A stretch of 38,957 bases of DNA from Magnetococcales bacterium (GTDB taxonomy: Bacteria > Pseudomonadota > Magnetococcia > Magnetococcales > JADFWU01). The stretch is from assembly GCA_015234045.1 (NCBI GenBank), contig JADFWU010000030.1, positions 1-38,957 of the forward strand, given 5' to 3'. The position numbers and the translations under genes were made by a program. The notes under the pieces are model-generated. The model saw nothing but the letters and a program-made list of their open reading frames with translations. It did not search any database and was not told the DNA's origin. This document shows positions 1 to 9,513 of the stretch, one piece after another; positions within the stretch are counted from its first letter, which is position 1; every line of letters begins with the position of its first letter.

Positions 1-3
1 AAA

Positions 4-79
4 TGGTGGGCGGAACAGGGCTTGAACCTGTGACCCTCGGCTTGTAAGGCCGATGCTCTCCCAGCTGAGCTACCCGCCC
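4..79 (-). tRNA. tRNA-Val (anticodon UAC)
   Basis: The minus strand folds as a complete 76-nt cloverleaf including an encoded CCA 3' end. The acceptor stem GGGCGGG pairs with TCCGCCC (one G-U), and the anticodon loop CTTACAA carries UAC, which reads GUA valine codons. It lies 72 nt downstream of hupB on the same strand. No T-tract terminator is visible in between, so hupB transcripts may read into it. Confidence 0.96.
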
Positions 80-151
80 GGAATCACTTGGGAGGCTGTT
101 TATACCACTAAATCGACAGTCCCCCAAGGATGAAAATCAATTCTTCCGGAA

Positions 152-427
152 TTATTTATTTACAGCGTCCTTAAGTTTCTTACCCGCTTTGAATTTGGGC
201 ACTGTAGAAGCTGGGATCTGCATTTCCGCACCCGTTTTAGGGTTACGGCCAGTTCTGGCAGCACGCTGTGACACAGAAAATGTTCCGAAACCAACCAAAC
301 TTACGCTGTCACCGGAAGACAACGCACCTTCGATGGAGGCTAAAACGGCTTCCACGGCTGGTGCAGCCTGTGCTTTTGTCAAGTTTGCAGCAGAAGCAAC
401 AGCATCGACGAGTTGCGATTTATTCAA
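152..427 (-). CDS. hupB: DNA-binding protein HU
   Basis: A 91-residue histone-like protein of the HU/IHF family that bends and compacts DNA in the nucleoid as a dimer. The whole fold is present: an N-terminal helical dimerisation half (residues 1-45) and the DNA-embracing beta arm around RTGRNPKTG (about residues 58-66), ending in the Lys-rich tail common in HU. The start codon is TTG, chosen because AGGA within a GGAGGGAGGA run lies 7 nt upstream and no in-frame ATG gives a full-length N-terminus. It lies downstream of lon, as in many proteobacteria, but has its own strong promoter at 478-506. It resembles HU rather than IHF; whether to call it hupB or another HU paralogue rests on synteny. 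Confidence 0.95.
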   Translation of the reverse strand: MNKSQLVDAVASAANLTKAQAAPAVEAVLASIEGALSSGDSVSLVGFGTFSVSQRAARTGRNPKTGAEMQIPASTVPKFKAGKKLKDAVNK

Positions 428-477
428 TGTACTATCCTCCCTCCAAATGGTGGCATTTCCTCTAACCCCTTCTTTGG

Positions 478-506
478 CTTATACGGGTTTGGGTGCATAG
501 TGTCAA
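478..506 (-). promoter_or_regulatory. sigma-70 promoter of hupB
   Basis: On the minus strand a perfect -35 box TTGACA (501-506) is separated by exactly 17 nt from a -10 box TATAAG (478-483). It lies about 50 nt upstream of the hupB start in the lon-hupB spacer, so HU can be expressed independently of the clp-lon transcript. Confidence 0.75.
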
Positions 507-554
507 CCTTGGGAAAGCCGTTGAATTACTGTTTTTTCTATAATCTTCTCTGAA

Positions 555-2996
555 TCAGTGAGTCACCACTGGGGCCACTTTTTCCTCAACGGTCGCCTCG
601 GAACTGGCCAGTGGCACTTTATCAACAGTATCCTTTTTGGACTGAAGAATTTCCTGGGTCAAGGCATTTTTCAAAACTTCATCCACATGCTGTACGGGAA
701 TAATTTCTATATCCTTGAGGACAGTTTGAGATATCTCTTTGAGATCTTTAACATTTTCCTTAGGAATAAGCACCCGTTTAATACAGCCACGGTGGGCGGC
801 CATTAATTTTTCTTTCAGGCCACCAATGATCAAAACCCGACCGCGTAGTGAGATCTCGCCTGTCATAGCGGTATCTTTACGCATGGGAATACCGGTAATC
901 AAACTGAAAATAGCACTACATATGGCAATACCGGCTGAAGGGCCATCTTTCGGCGTTGCACCTTCCGGAACATGGATGTGAATATCGCTCTTCTGGAAGT
1001 AATCATCAAGCTCCAGCAGCTTCCAATCCTCGGCCTGAGACCGGGCATAGGTCATGGCTGCCTGTATGGACTCCTGCATCACATCACCCAGCTTTCCGGT
1101 GATGGTCAGCTTACCTTTACCGCTGGTGCGAATCGCCTCAATCGAGAGCAATTCACCACCCACTTCGGTCCAGGCCAACCCAGTGGCCACACCCACCAGA
1201 TCCTCTTCCTCGGCCAATCCGTAACGAAAACGCTTAACACCCAGATATTTCGACAGATTATTAACACCATAAGCCATTTTCTTACGCTTGGCATTCGTGA
1301 GTAATATTCTGGCTGCCTTTCGGCATAAGCTGGCTATTTCACGCTCTAAATTTCGAACACCGGCCTCACGTGTATAGAAGCGGATAATATCGGTCAGAGC
1401 ACCATCCGAAAGACTGAATTCCTTGCTTTCCAGGCCATGGGCTTCACGCTGTCTGGGAACCAGATACCGCTTGGCAATGGAGACCTTCTCCTCTTCGGTA
1501 TAGCCCACCAGACGAATCACCTCCATACGATCCAACAAAGGTCGGGAGATATTCAGGCTATTGGCCGTGGTGAGAAACATCACATTGGAAAGATCGTAAT
1601 CCACTTCAAGATAGTGATCATTGAAGGTATTGTTCTGCTCGGGATCAAGGACCTCGAGCAATGCTGAAGAGGGATCACCGCGAAAATCAGAGCCAACTTT
1701 ATCTATTTCATCCAATAGAAACAACGGATTATTGCTACCCGCTTTTTTCATGGATTGAATGATCTTACCAGGCAGAGAGCCGATATAGGTTCGGCGATGT
1801 CCCCGGATTTCCGCCTCATCACGCACACCACCCAATGACATACGCACATATTCACGACCCGCTGCTCGAGCAATAGAGCGTGCCAATGAGGTTTTACCTA
1901 CACCTGGAGGGCCAACCAGACACAGAATAGGCCCTTTCATCTTCTTGACCTTAAGCTGTACCGCCAAATGTTCCAGAATGCGTTCTTTGACTTTCTGAAG
2001 GCCATAGTGATCCTCATCAAGGATCTCTTCTGCCTTAATCAGGTCATGCGCCAACTCTGTACTGACATTCCAAGGCAGACTGACCAACCAGTCAATATAG
2101 TTACGCACCACCGTCGCTTCCGCCGACATCGGTGCCATCTGACGTAGTTTTTTCAGTTCGGATTGGGCCTTTTTAGTGGCCTCTTCGCTCATACCAACTT
2201 CAGTGATCTTCTCAGCGAGCTCGTTCAGTTCGTCTTTTTCATCATCCCGCTCACCCAACTCTTTTTGAATCGCCTTCATCTGCTCGTTGAGATAGTAATC
2301 CCGATGGCTCTTCTCCATCTGTCGTTTAACTCGACCACGGATTCGTTTCTCAACCTGGAAAACCTCAATTTCCTGCTCCAGGGCAACATAGAGCCGCTCC
2401 AGACGCTGGTAAACATTGACAATTTCCAGAATAGACTGACGCTCAGTCACATTGAGGGTCAAATGTGCAGAAGCCACATCCGCCAACTGACCGGGGTCCT
2501 CAATGGCCTGTAAGGTCATCAAGGTTTCCGGTGGGATTTTCTTATTGAGTTTGGCGTAATTATCAAACTGGGCAATCACCGAACGCATCATGGCGTGGGC
2601 TTCGGTGACCGTGCACGACTCTTCTTCTACCAAATGCCCTTCAGCCATGAAGTAAGGATCCGTCTGAATATAGCTATCCAAATGAACCCGACTACCACCC
2701 TCAACCAGCACTTTTACAGTGCCATCAGGAAGCTTCAGCAATTGGAGAATCGTACCCACCACACCGAGGGTATAGATATCCTCAGGCTCTGGATTATCGT
2801 TGGTAGCATCTTTTTGGGTTGCCAGGAGAATTTTACGTCTCTCACCACCACCGACAGCTTCCAGAGCACGAATGGAGCGGTCCCGCCCAACAAACAGCGG
2901 AACAATCATATGGGGAAAAACGACAATATCCCGAAGGGGAAGAACCGGCTTGCGGATCAAGTCGGCTGAGGGGTTATCGTTTGACTCTTTTGTCAC
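555..2996 (-). CDS. lon: ATP-dependent protease La (Lon)
   Basis: An 813-residue cytosolic AAA+ serine protease that degrades misfolded and short-lived regulatory proteins. Visible in order: the N-terminal LON substrate-binding domain (about 15-215), a helical linker, the AAA+ module with Walker A GPPGVGKT at 362-369 and Walker B FLLDEID near 430, and the protease domain with the Ser-Lys dyad (S687 in DGPSAG and K730 in GGLKEK). Length is slightly above the E. coli enzyme because of a low-complexity tail after residue about 785. It starts with GTG preceded by GGGAGA at 7 nt. Only 15 nt separate it from clpX, so cotranscription with clpP-clpX is likely. Confidence 0.98.
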   Translation of the reverse strand: MTKESNDNPSADLIRKPVLPLRDIVVFPHMIVPLFVGRDRSIRALEAVGGGERRKILLATQKDATNDNPEPEDIYTLGVVGTILQLLKLPDGTVKVLVEGGSRVHLDSYIQTDPYFMAEGHLVEEESCTVTEAHAMMRSVIAQFDNYAKLNKKIPPETLMTLQAIEDPGQLADVASAHLTLNVTERQSILEIVNVYQRLERLYVALEQEIEVFQVEKRIRGRVKRQMEKSHRDYYLNEQMKAIQKELGERDDEKDELNELAEKITEVGMSEEATKKAQSELKKLRQMAPMSAEATVVRNYIDWLVSLPWNVSTELAHDLIKAEEILDEDHYGLQKVKERILEHLAVQLKVKKMKGPILCLVGPPGVGKTSLARSIARAAGREYVRMSLGGVRDEAEIRGHRRTYIGSLPGKIIQSMKKAGSNNPLFLLDEIDKVGSDFRGDPSSALLEVLDPEQNNTFNDHYLEVDYDLSNVMFLTTANSLNISRPLLDRMEVIRLVGYTEEEKVSIAKRYLVPRQREAHGLESKEFSLSDGALTDIIRFYTREAGVRNLEREIASLCRKAARILLTNAKRKKMAYGVNNLSKYLGVKRFRYGLAEEEDLVGVATGLAWTEVGGELLSIEAIRTSGKGKLTITGKLGDVMQESIQAAMTYARSQAEDWKLLELDDYFQKSDIHIHVPEGATPKDGPSAGIAICSAIFSLITGIPMRKDTAMTGEISLRGRVLIIGGLKEKLMAAHRGCIKRVLIPKENVKDLKEISQTVLKDIEIIPVQHVDEVLKNALTQEILQSKKDTVDKVPLASSEATVEEKVAPVVTH

Positions 2997-3011
2997 GGGG
3001 AAGTCTCCCTG

Positions 3012-4283
3012 TTACGCCTCTGCTTCCATAGGCGTTTCTGCGTAGATGAGAAGCGGTTCAGCACCCTTTTCAATCACTTCACGGCTGATCACCACTTCTT
3101 GAACACCTTCTGTGGATGGGATGTCAAACATCACATCAAGCAAGGCTTCTTCAAGAATGGCTCTCAACCCACGCGCACCAGTTTTGCGCTTAATGGCTTT
3201 GTCGGCCACAGCACCCAGTGCCTCGTCGGTGAATTTTAGCAGTACACTCTCCATGTCGAGAAGTTTTTTATACTGCTTAACCAGGGCATTTTTCGGCTCA
3301 GTAAGGATTTTAACCAATCCATCCCGATCCAACTCTTCAAGAGTGGCCACGACCGGTAAACGACCAACAAACTCCGGAATCAGACCGAATTGAAGCAGAT
3401 CTTCCGGCTCCAGATCTTCCAGCAGTTCATTGTATTTTTCTTCGGTATCGCCGCGTTTTTCAACCGAGGCACCAAACCCAATACCATGGTGTTTGGTGGA
3501 GCGTCGTTCGATCACTTTTTCCAGGCCGTTGAACGCACCACCGCATATCACCAGGATATTGGTGGTATCCACTTGTAGATACTCTTGCTGCGGGTGTTTG
3601 CGTCCACCTTGAGGCGGTACGCTGGCAACGGTGCCCTCAATGATTTTCAACAGGGCTTGTTGCACACCTTCGCCGGAAACATCACGCGTGATTGATGGAT
3701 TGTCCGATTTTCTGGAAATCTTATCGATTTCGTCAATGAAGACGATGCCGCGTTGGGCTTTTTCCACGTCATTATCCGCTGCCTGAAGAAGACGTAGAAT
3801 GATATTCTCAACATCTTCACCAACATAACCGGCCTCGGTGAGGCTGGTGGCATCAGTAATGGTAAAAGGCACATCCAGGATACGTGCCAGAGTTTGAGCC
3901 AACAGTGTCTTACCAGATCCGGTAGGTCCAATCATGAGGACATTGCTCTTGGCAACTTCCACTTCATCAACGCCCACCGGAACTTCTAAACGTTTGTAGT
4001 GATTGTAGACAGCAACGGAGATCACTTTTTTTGCATAGGCTTGACCAATGACGAACTCATCAAGTCTGCGCTTAATCTCTGCTGGAGGCGGCACACCATC
4101 CTTTTTTTTGTCGGACAGCGCGTTACGCTTATCCTCCTGGATGATATCCCGGCACAATGCCACACACTCATCACAAATATAGACGCTGGGACCGGCAATA
4201 AGCTTGCGGACATCGTTCTGTGATTTCCCACAGAAAGAGCAGTGCAGAACACTGCTGCCGGATTCCGATCTTTTCTTGGTCAT
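3012..4283 (-). CDS. clpX: ATP-dependent Clp protease ATP-binding subunit ClpX
   Basis: A 423-residue AAA+ unfoldase that recognises tagged substrates (including SsrA-tagged proteins in the family) and threads them into ClpP. The N-terminal zinc-binding domain has C15, C18, C37 and C40. The AAA+ domain has Walker A GPTGSGKT (about 117-124) and Walker [10 protein letters not shown]. The IGF loop that docks into ClpP (HHGIGFGA) is present, confirming ClpX rather than HslU. It is followed by lon after 15 nt and preceded by clpP, the usual arrangement. Nothing unusual is seen. Confidence 0.98.
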   Translation of the reverse strand: MTKKRSESGSSVLHCSFCGKSQNDVRKLIAGPSVYICDECVALCRDIIQEDKRNALSDKKKDGVPPPAEIKRRLDEFVIGQAYAKKVISVAVYNHYKRLEVPVGVDEVEVAKSNVLMIGPTGSGKTLLAQTLARILDVPFTITDATSLTEAGYVGEDVENIILRLLQAADNDVEKAQRGIVFIDEIDKISRKSDNPSITRDVSGEGVQQALLKIIEGTVASVPPQGGRKHPQQEYLQVDTTNILVICGGAFNGLEKVIERRSTKHHGIGFGASVEKRGDTEEKYNELLEDLEPEDLLQFGLIPEFVGRLPVVATLEELDRDGLVKILTEPKNALVKQYKKLLDMESVLLKFTDEALGAVADKAIKRKTGARGLRAILEEALLDVMFDIPSTEGVQEVVISREVIEKGAEPLLIYAETPMEAEA

Positions 4284-4354
4284 GGATCGCTATTCCCCGT
4301 TTTAACCGTCCATCAGGGATGAGGCGTTAATCGTTCGGCCCAATTGACTGCCAA

Positions 4355-4975
4355 TCAGGATTTTTCCTCTTTTTCTGACGGTTCTCGGTGTTCGATCAAA
4401 CTGTCTACCAACCCATAATCACAGGCTTCTTTGGCAGTTAGAAAGTAATCGCGTTCGGTATCGAGTTGGATCTGTTTTAGATCCTTTCCTGTATGTTTGA
4501 CAAGAATATCATTCAACCGTTCACGAATACGCAGCATTTCCCTGGCGTGAATCTCCACTTCAGTGGCTTGCCCCTGATAACCGCCCAATGGCTGATGGAT
4601 CATCACACGGGAGTTTGGCAACACCATACGCTTACCAGCGGCTCCAGCGGTGAGAATCAATGCGCCCATACTGGCGGCTTGTCCCAAGCACAACGTACTC
4701 ACATCAGGCCGAATGAACTGCATGGTATCATAAATGGCCAAGCCAGATGTTACCACGCCACCCGGGCTATTGATGTAAAGGTGGATATCCTTCTCAGGGT
4801 TCTCCGACTCCAGAAACAGCATTTGGGCGATGATAAGATTAGCCATGGCATCGTTTACCTGGCCAACCATGAAGATCACCCGCTCTTTGAGAAGTCGGGA
4901 GTAGATATCGTAAGCCCGCTCGCCCCGATTAGTGGTTTCAACCACCATGGGCACCAGATTCATGGATGTATCCAT
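4355..4975 (-). CDS. clpP: ATP-dependent Clp protease proteolytic subunit ClpP
   Basis: A 206-residue serine protease forming the tetradecameric barrel served by ClpX. The catalytic triad is complete: S102 in GQAASMGA, H127 in MIHQPLGG and D176 in TERDYF. The reading frame is open up to 5017, but ATG 4975 is preferred because the protein then begins [13 protein letters not shown], the usual ClpP amino terminus, with AGG 7 nt upstream. The 195-nt tig-clpP spacer suggests a promoter there, but I cannot point to a convincing one. Confidence 0.97.
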   Translation of the reverse strand: MDTSMNLVPMVVETTNRGERAYDIYSRLLKERVIFMVGQVNDAMANLIIAQMLFLESENPEKDIHLYINSPGGVVTSGLAIYDTMQFIRPDVSTLCLGQAASMGALILTAGAAGKRMVLPNSRVMIHQPLGGYQGQATEVEIHAREMLRIRERLNDILVKHTGKDLKQIQLDTERDYFLTAKEACDYGLVDSLIEHREPSEKEEKS

Positions 4976-5170
4976 CTCTCTACCTGACACTCTCTTGAGA
5001 GCCTGCCTGAAACCCACCGGATCATCCCGGTTGTCTCACTCAGCTGTTTATTAAGTGTTTCAGAGCAGGGCATCAAAACCATTGTTCCGATTGGTTTTCT
5101 CCTAGCATTTTCCGCGCCAGGAGAGACACCCTACTCTCAATACTCTACGATTCTTCTCTAAACCAAGGCA

Positions 5171-6520
5171 CTACTCCGCTTTTTCTGCATCCTCTTCAGG
5201 CGCAGGGGGCGGTGCCATCAGTTCTTTATAACTCACGCTTTCTTCAGTCAAATCAGCCTTGGAAACAATAAAATCCATCACCTTTTGTTCCAGAACTGTT
5301 CCTTTTATCTCATCAAGCTGTTCTTTATTTTCTTTGACCCATTTTTTGATGGACTGGCCAACCCGCTCTTCCAGGTCGTCCAGATAAGCATCAATATCTG
5401 CCTCTTCAGTGGCAATTTTTTCTTTACGGGCAATGGCACCGATCACCAGACCAAGCAACACGCGCTCATTGGCAGTATCCTTAAACTGAGCGCCCCACTG
5501 TTCATCTGTGAGACCCAGTTTATCAGGATCTTGTCCCCGACCTTTAAGATCGTTCTTGCTTCGCTCGACCATGCCTTCGATCTCATGGTCTACCAACTGG
5601 CTGGGCAACTCCATGGCATTGGCTTTCAGCAGAGCATCAAGAATCTGCTGTTTAACCAATTTTTTCTGCTCGTCATCAGCCTGCTGTTCAAGCTGCTTAC
5701 GAATCATATTACGTAATTCGTCAACACCACCCTCTTGAATGCCCAGCTTTTCGGCCAGTGCATCGGTCATCTCTGCCTTGACCTTGCGACTAATGGAGCG
5801 AATCTTACATTTGAACAGCGCTTCCTTACCGGCCAAGTCATCATTGTGATAGTTGTCCGGGAAGCTGACTGTTACGTCTTTATCTTCACCAGCCGCGCAA
5901 CCGATAAGCTGATCTTCAAATCCGGGAATAAAGGTATTTGAACCGAGCACCAACTGATACCCATTTTCAGCGGATTTTCCACCAGCAAACGGTTCATCAT
6001 CGACAAAACCTTCGAAGTCCAGAAGAACTTGATCATCATTCTGGGCTTTAGCGTCCGCTTCTTCGACATATTCTGAATTGCGATCAAGGATACCCTCTTC
6101 AACTTCCTGAGCGTCCTGATCTGTAATTTCAGCACTTCTACGGGTAAGTGTAATCCCTTCGTAGCCTTGAGGATCCACTTCCGGGAAAATTTGGATTTTA
6201 GCGTGGTAAACAAATTCCTTATCACGCGCAACCTCTTCCAACTCAACAGTCGGACGACTCACAGGGGTCAATTTTGTCTCTTGTAGAGCCGAGACAAAAC
6301 TGCCATTCACCAGTTTGTCGGCCACTTCAACACTGAGTTCGGGCTTATAGCGCGACTCAACCACACCTTTGGGTGTTTTGCCGGGACGAAAGCCTGGAAT
6401 ACGGACAGTTTTCGCCAGCTTACCCACCTCCTCATTCAACGCTGTATTCACCTCTTCTGCGGGAATACGGACGGTGATGGTGCGGTCATAGACCCCTTTT
6501 TCTTCAACAGTGACTTCCAT
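5171..6520 (-). CDS. tig: trigger factor, ribosome-associated chaperone/PPIase
   Basis: A 449-residue chaperone that binds at the ribosome exit tunnel. The N-terminal ribosome-binding domain includes the GFRPGKTP signature (about 44-51). The FKBP-type PPIase domain follows, with QNDDQVLLDFEGFVDDE near 160-176, and then the helical C-terminal cradle with an acidic tail. It sits at the head of the tig-clpP-clpX-lon order typical of proteobacteria and lies downstream of a tRNA cluster. An intrinsic terminator at 6609-6643 separates it from tRNA-Leu, so it needs its own promoter; an extended -10 candidate lies at 6573-6581. Confidence 0.98.
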   Translation of the reverse strand: MEVTVEEKGVYDRTITVRIPAEEVNTALNEEVGKLAKTVRIPGFRPGKTPKGVVESRYKPELSVEVADKLVNGSFVSALQETKLTPVSRPTVELEEVARDKEFVYHAKIQIFPEVDPQGYEGITLTRRSAEITDQDAQEVEEGILDRNSEYVEEADAKAQNDDQVLLDFEGFVDDEPFAGGKSAENGYQLVLGSNTFIPGFEDQLIGCAAGEDKDVTVSFPDNYHNDDLAGKEALFKCKIRSISRKVKAEMTDALAEKLGIQEGGVDELRNMIRKQLEQQADDEQKKLVKQQILDALLKANAMELPSQLVDHEIEGMVERSKNDLKGRGQDPDKLGLTDEQWGAQFKDTANERVLLGLVIGAIARKEKIATEEADIDAYLDDLEERVGQSIKKWVKENKEQLDEIKGTVLEQKVMDFIVSKADLTEESVSYKELMAPPPAPEEDAEKAE

Positions 6521-6572
6521 GATTTCTCAACTTCAGCTCTGAAAGGGTGATGGGAACGGCTTGGCAGGCCAT

Positions 6573-6581
6573 ATAATACCA
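6573..6581 (-). promoter_or_regulatory. candidate extended -10 promoter of tig
   Basis: The minus strand reads TGG-TATTAT, an extended -10 element (TGn followed by a near-consensus -10), about 50 nt upstream of the tig start and just past the tRNA-Leu terminator. No good -35 box is visible, as is common for extended -10 promoters. Confidence 0.4.
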
Positions 6582-6608
6582 TGAATCTGCAAAATGCGTT
6601 TCACAGCA

Positions 6609-6643
6609 GAAAAAAGCGACAGCAATGGCGAAGCATCACTGTC
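6609..6643 (-). terminator. intrinsic terminator after tRNA-Leu
   Basis: On the minus strand a 10-bp stem (GACAGTGATG with CATTGCTGTC, two G-U pairs) with a 6-nt CTTCGC loop is followed by GC and six T residues. It lies 17 nt past the tRNA-Leu 3' end and isolates the tRNA from tig. Confidence 0.75.
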
Positions 6644-6659
6644 AATTCTTCGTAAAATT

Positions 6660-6744
6660 TGGTGCGAAAGGGGGGAGTCGAACCCCCACGCCTTACGGCA
6701 CTGGATCCTAAATCCAGGGCGTCTACCAGTTCCGCCACTTTCGC
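6660..6744 (-). tRNA. tRNA-Leu (anticodon UAG)
   Basis: An 85-nt class II tRNA with an encoded CCA. The anticodon stem CTGGA/TCCAG encloses loop TTTAGGA with UAG, reading CUN leucine codons. A variable arm (GTGCCGTAAGGCGT) and the T-loop GTTCGACTC are evident. It is the last member of the Pro-Arg-His-Leu series but is separated from tRNA-His by its own terminator and a 280-nt spacer. Confidence 0.96.
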
Positions 6745-6970
6745 ATAACTTTATTCCTCTAACATTTTTTAGAGGGTGAAGACCGATTGAGTGCGGTCTT
6801 TATCGTACTGTCCTCTGCATATCCACACAGCGGACCTATTTCAAACAATGGAATTCTAATTCACACAGTGTCACTGCCCATTAATGGAAAAAGTGTCTCA
6901 CCCATTCCAAAACCATGAATATCACATGGTGCAATTGACACTCACTTCGCAAGCAACCCGAGCTTACACG

Positions 6971-7008
6971 AAAAAACCCGGCCTAAGCAATTCTTATAGG
7001 GCCGGGTT
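6971..7008 (-). terminator. intrinsic terminator after tRNA-His
   Basis: On the minus strand a 9-bp GC-rich stem AACCCGGCC/GGCCGGGTT is followed by further T residues (TTTTTT run in total). It begins 18 nt past the 3' end of tRNA-His and ends the Pro-Arg-His transcript. Confidence 0.8.
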
Positions 7009-7026
7009 CACGAATCTTTGGGAAGA

Positions 7027-7103
7027 TGGGGCGAAGGACGAGATTCGAACTCGCGACCGCCGGAGCCACAATCCAGTGCTCTACCTACTGAGCTACCTCC
7101 GCC
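7027..7103 (-). tRNA. tRNA-His (anticodon GUG)
   Basis: A 77-nt tRNA including an encoded CCA. The anticodon loop TTGTGGC carries GUG. The extra 5' G(-1) opposite discriminator C73 is genomically encoded, the identity element of bacterial tRNA-His. Confidence 0.96.
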
Positions 7104-7244
7104 ATAACCCCTTGCCTTAACCCGTCCATTTATCACGGGACAGCGTCTTTATAAACCAATCCCTTCAGAATAACAACGGCCCTTCTGGTTAAAGCTCACC
7201 CTTTTTTCAAACGGTCACTGCCCAGAAGGCACCACATTTGAAAA

Positions 7245-7321
7245 TGGTACGCCCGGCAGGACTCGAACCTGCAACCTACGGCTTAGAAGGCCGTTGCTCT
7301 ATCCAGTTGAGCTACAGGCGC
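7245..7321 (-). tRNA. tRNA-Arg (anticodon UCU)
   Basis: A complete 77-nt cloverleaf with encoded CCA; anticodon loop CTTCTAA carries UCU, reading AGA/AGG arginine codons. It is the second member of the Pro-Arg-His transcript. Confidence 0.96.
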
Positions 7322-7351
7322 AAAACCGCCTTTTACTGCCTTTTGAAAAAA

Positions 7352-7429
<78 letters not shown>

Positions 7430-7459
7430 ATTGATCTTTCCTTCTGAAAAAGGGATTAG

Positions 7460-7488
7460 AATATACTGGCTATTCTTCTCCGACACAA
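7460..7488 (-). promoter_or_regulatory. promoter of the tRNA-Pro-Arg-His transcript
   Basis: The minus strand has TTGTGT (7483-7488), a 17-nt spacer and TATATT (7460-7465). The -10 box sits about 30 nt upstream of the tRNA-Pro 5' end, which suits a short leader removed by processing. I see no GC-rich discriminator strong enough to argue stringent control. Confidence 0.6.
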
Positions 7489-7629
7489 GGCACTCAATGC
7501 ACATTTTTAACTTCTTTTTTTCAGCACCCTTTTTCAGCACCGAGCAGACCAGCACTTGTGTACTTGTTTTTTTCAATATAAAACAACAATACTGAATATT
7601 ATGGACGCAAACCACACAGGATAGACATT

Positions 7630-8370
7630 ATGAAAAACAGTACAGGAATTACTGAACTGCAAAAAGTAGTTGAATCACTCTCCAATCAAGCCCAATTAAG
7701 CGAAGGACGCGCCCAACGCATGGAACGCTTCATGCGTTGGATGATGCTTGGATTTGCAGGAATATTCCTTTTGGTAGCGGGCCAGAACCTGTCTCTAATC
7801 CCGACAGTTTGGGCGGAAGATCCTGAACAATCGGCACAAATGAGTTCGATTTTGCCAGTTGATATCCTCAAACAGATGGACAAACTGCTCACAAACCTCA
7901 ACACCATGATGGAAGACCCGAAGACACGCGAGCAGGTCAGCACACTGGTGACCAACATCAACACCCTCACCGGTGGACTCAATTCAATCATGTCAGATGA
8001 AGAACTAAAACATGGGCTGAACACATTCTTCACGGATGCCACTATCCTCACGTCACGCCTTAAACAGGATTCTGACATGATGCGCGCCTTTGTTCTTAAC
8101 GACCCTGACTATCAACGTCTCACTCCGCCACAACAGCAACACTATAATCGCATTCTAACCACCATGAAAACGATTTCAGATGATCCATTTGGCACGACAG
8201 CACTCAGTCCAAATGCCTCTCCAGCCTTAGCACTTCACCAACTCCGCATGAGTGTTGATCGTTCTCTGAATCACATGATGCAGAATATGGACATCATGAC
8301 AGCGGATATGGATGGAACTGCCGGTCGAATGAGCCGTATGGGACATCGGATGATGCCCTTCTTCTGGTAA
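7630..8370 (+). CDS. Met-rich single-pass membrane-anchored protein of unknown function
   Basis: A 246-residue protein I do not recognise. A cytoplasmic-looking helix of 36 residues is followed by one hydrophobic segment (about 37-60, GFAGIFLLVAG) ending in WAEDP, so either an anchored type II protein or, less likely, a cleaved export signal. The rest should be periplasmic and looks alpha-helical, with heptad-like stretches (about 78-160). The C-terminal 35 residues are strikingly methionine-rich (MMQNMDIM, RMSRMGHRMM). The helical pattern recalls MCE/chemoreceptor-type stalks, but no domain can be claimed. It stands alone on the plus strand, with AGGA 9 nt upstream of the ATG, between the tRNA cluster and the convergent mutY. 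Confidence 0.75.
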   Translation: MKNSTGITELQKVVESLSNQAQLSEGRAQRMERFMRWMMLGFAGIFLLVAGQNLSLIPTVWAEDPEQSAQMSSILPVDILKQMDKLLTNLNTMMEDPKTREQVSTLVTNINTLTGGLNSIMSDEELKHGLNTFFTDATILTSRLKQDSDMMRAFVLNDPDYQRLTPPQQQHYNRILTTMKTISDDPFGTTALSPNASPALALHQLRMSVDRSLNHMMQNMDIMTADMDGTAGRMSRMGHRMMPFFW

Positions 8371-8382
8371 ACAGAACCACGC

Positions 8383-9465
8383 CTACATGAATATACTCTG
8401 ACCCTTCATGCCAATGCGTTCAATCACCTTGGCATGAAGGGTAGAAACCGGCTTGTCATCCAACGCTTTCTGCCCAACCCAGCAATAGGGACGCTCACAG
8501 TTCAAATTGGGACGATCCGATGCACTGCGTATCAACCAAGCATGAACGGTCAGATGAAAATGGGTAAACACATGGGTCACTAAAGGCAGTTTTTTTTCTT
8601 TTACACTGCCTTTGATTCCAAGCTGATCGACCTGAAGAAACAACTGATCTTTGTGCTCCGGAGAATCTGTCATATCGAGCCCAAATGGCTCCCACAATCC
8701 CGCCAGCAACCCTTTTTCAGGCCGTTGCAATAGAAGCAACCTATCTTGACTATCCAGGATCAATCCAACCAACTGATGACGTTTTGGCTTGGTTTTCTTT
8801 GGTCGCCGCACTGGATAGCGCTCTGGATTACCTGCTGAAGCCGCCTGACAGACCGCCAACCATGGACACGCATCACAGTGTGGTTTTTTTCGACTACAGA
8901 GCGTTGCGCCCAGATCCATAATGGCTTGCGCATAATCGCCAGGCCGATCAACAGGTGTCAACGCCCTGGCTATGCGCCACAATTCCTTCACCGTTGCCAA
9001 CTGCTCAATCGGTGAATCTATGCCTTTCAATCGAGTCAGAACCCGTTTGACATTGCCATCCAAAATAGCGTGAGGCTGATCATGACTGATGGCTAAAATC
9101 GCCGCTGCGGTACTGGGGCCAATGCCCGGCAGGGACTCCATCTCTTCCAATAACACAGGAAAACATCCGGCCCATTGTGACACGACCAAACCCGCACTTT
9201 TATGCAGATTTCGCGCACGCTGATAGTAACCCAACCCTTGCCAGAGTGAGAGGACCGAATCCAACGGCGCATCCGCCAGCTTTTCAACGGATGGAAACTG
9301 CTTTATAAATCTTTGATAATACGGAATAACTGTGGATACGGTGGTTTGTTGGAGCATGATTTCAGAGATCCATATGAGATACGGATCGTGCACACCGCGC
9401 CAAGGCAGCGAGCGACCATGCTGATCATAGTGAGCCAATAACGCTTTGGCTAAATCCATTGCCAT
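8383..9465 (-). CDS. mutY: A/G-specific adenine glycosylase
   Basis: A 360-residue base-excision enzyme that removes adenine mispaired with 8-oxoguanine. The N-terminal helix-hairpin-helix glycosylase domain shows catalytic E35 in SEIMLQQT and the Asp of ILDGNVKRV. The [4Fe-4S] ligands follow as C-X6-C-X2-C-X5-C (CSRKKPHCDAC...). The C-terminal NUDIX-like 8-oxoG recognition domain starts near LVGLILDSQDRLLLLQRP. It is complete and of normal length. The last codons contain a perfect 14-bp inverted repeat (8401-8442). It lies 48 nt downstream of an unknown gene in the thiC-unknown-mutY run. Confidence 0.97.
   Translation of the reverse strand: MAMDLAKALLAHYDQHGRSLPWRGVHDPYLIWISEIMLQQTTVSTVIPYYQRFIKQFPSVEKLADAPLDSVLSLWQGLGYYQRARNLHKSAGLVVSQWAGCFPVLLEEMESLPGIGPSTAAAILAISHDQPHAILDGNVKRVLTRLKGIDSPIEQLATVKELWRIARALTPVDRPGDYAQAIMDLGATLCSRKKPHCDACPWLAVCQAASAGNPERYPVRRPKKTKPKRHQLVGLILDSQDRLLLLQRPEKGLLAGLWEPFGLDMTDSPEHKDQLFLQVDQLGIKGSVKEKKLPLVTHVFTHFHLTVHAWLIRSASDRPNLNCERPYCWVGQKALDDKPVSTLHAKVIERIGMKGQSIFM
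8401..8442. repeat. 14-bp perfect inverted repeat inside the mutY 3' end
   Basis: ACCCTTCATGCCAA (8401-8414) and TTGGCATGAAGGGT (8429-8442) are perfect reverse complements around a 14-nt loop. It lies within mutY codons and 30 nt past the stop of the convergent plus-strand gene. There is no T-tract on either side, so it is not a canonical intrinsic terminator, but it could protect 3' ends or stop both convergent transcripts. Confidence 0.8.
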
Positions 9466-9513
9466 AGGGTCAAAGGTGCAGAGCCTGAATCAACAGGCCC
9501 TGCAATCACCCTT

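Noticed and set aside
5018-5170. AAAACCA/TGGTTTT stem between tig and clpP as a tig terminator
   Set aside because: Only 7 bp and AT-rich, with no following T-run on the minus strand.
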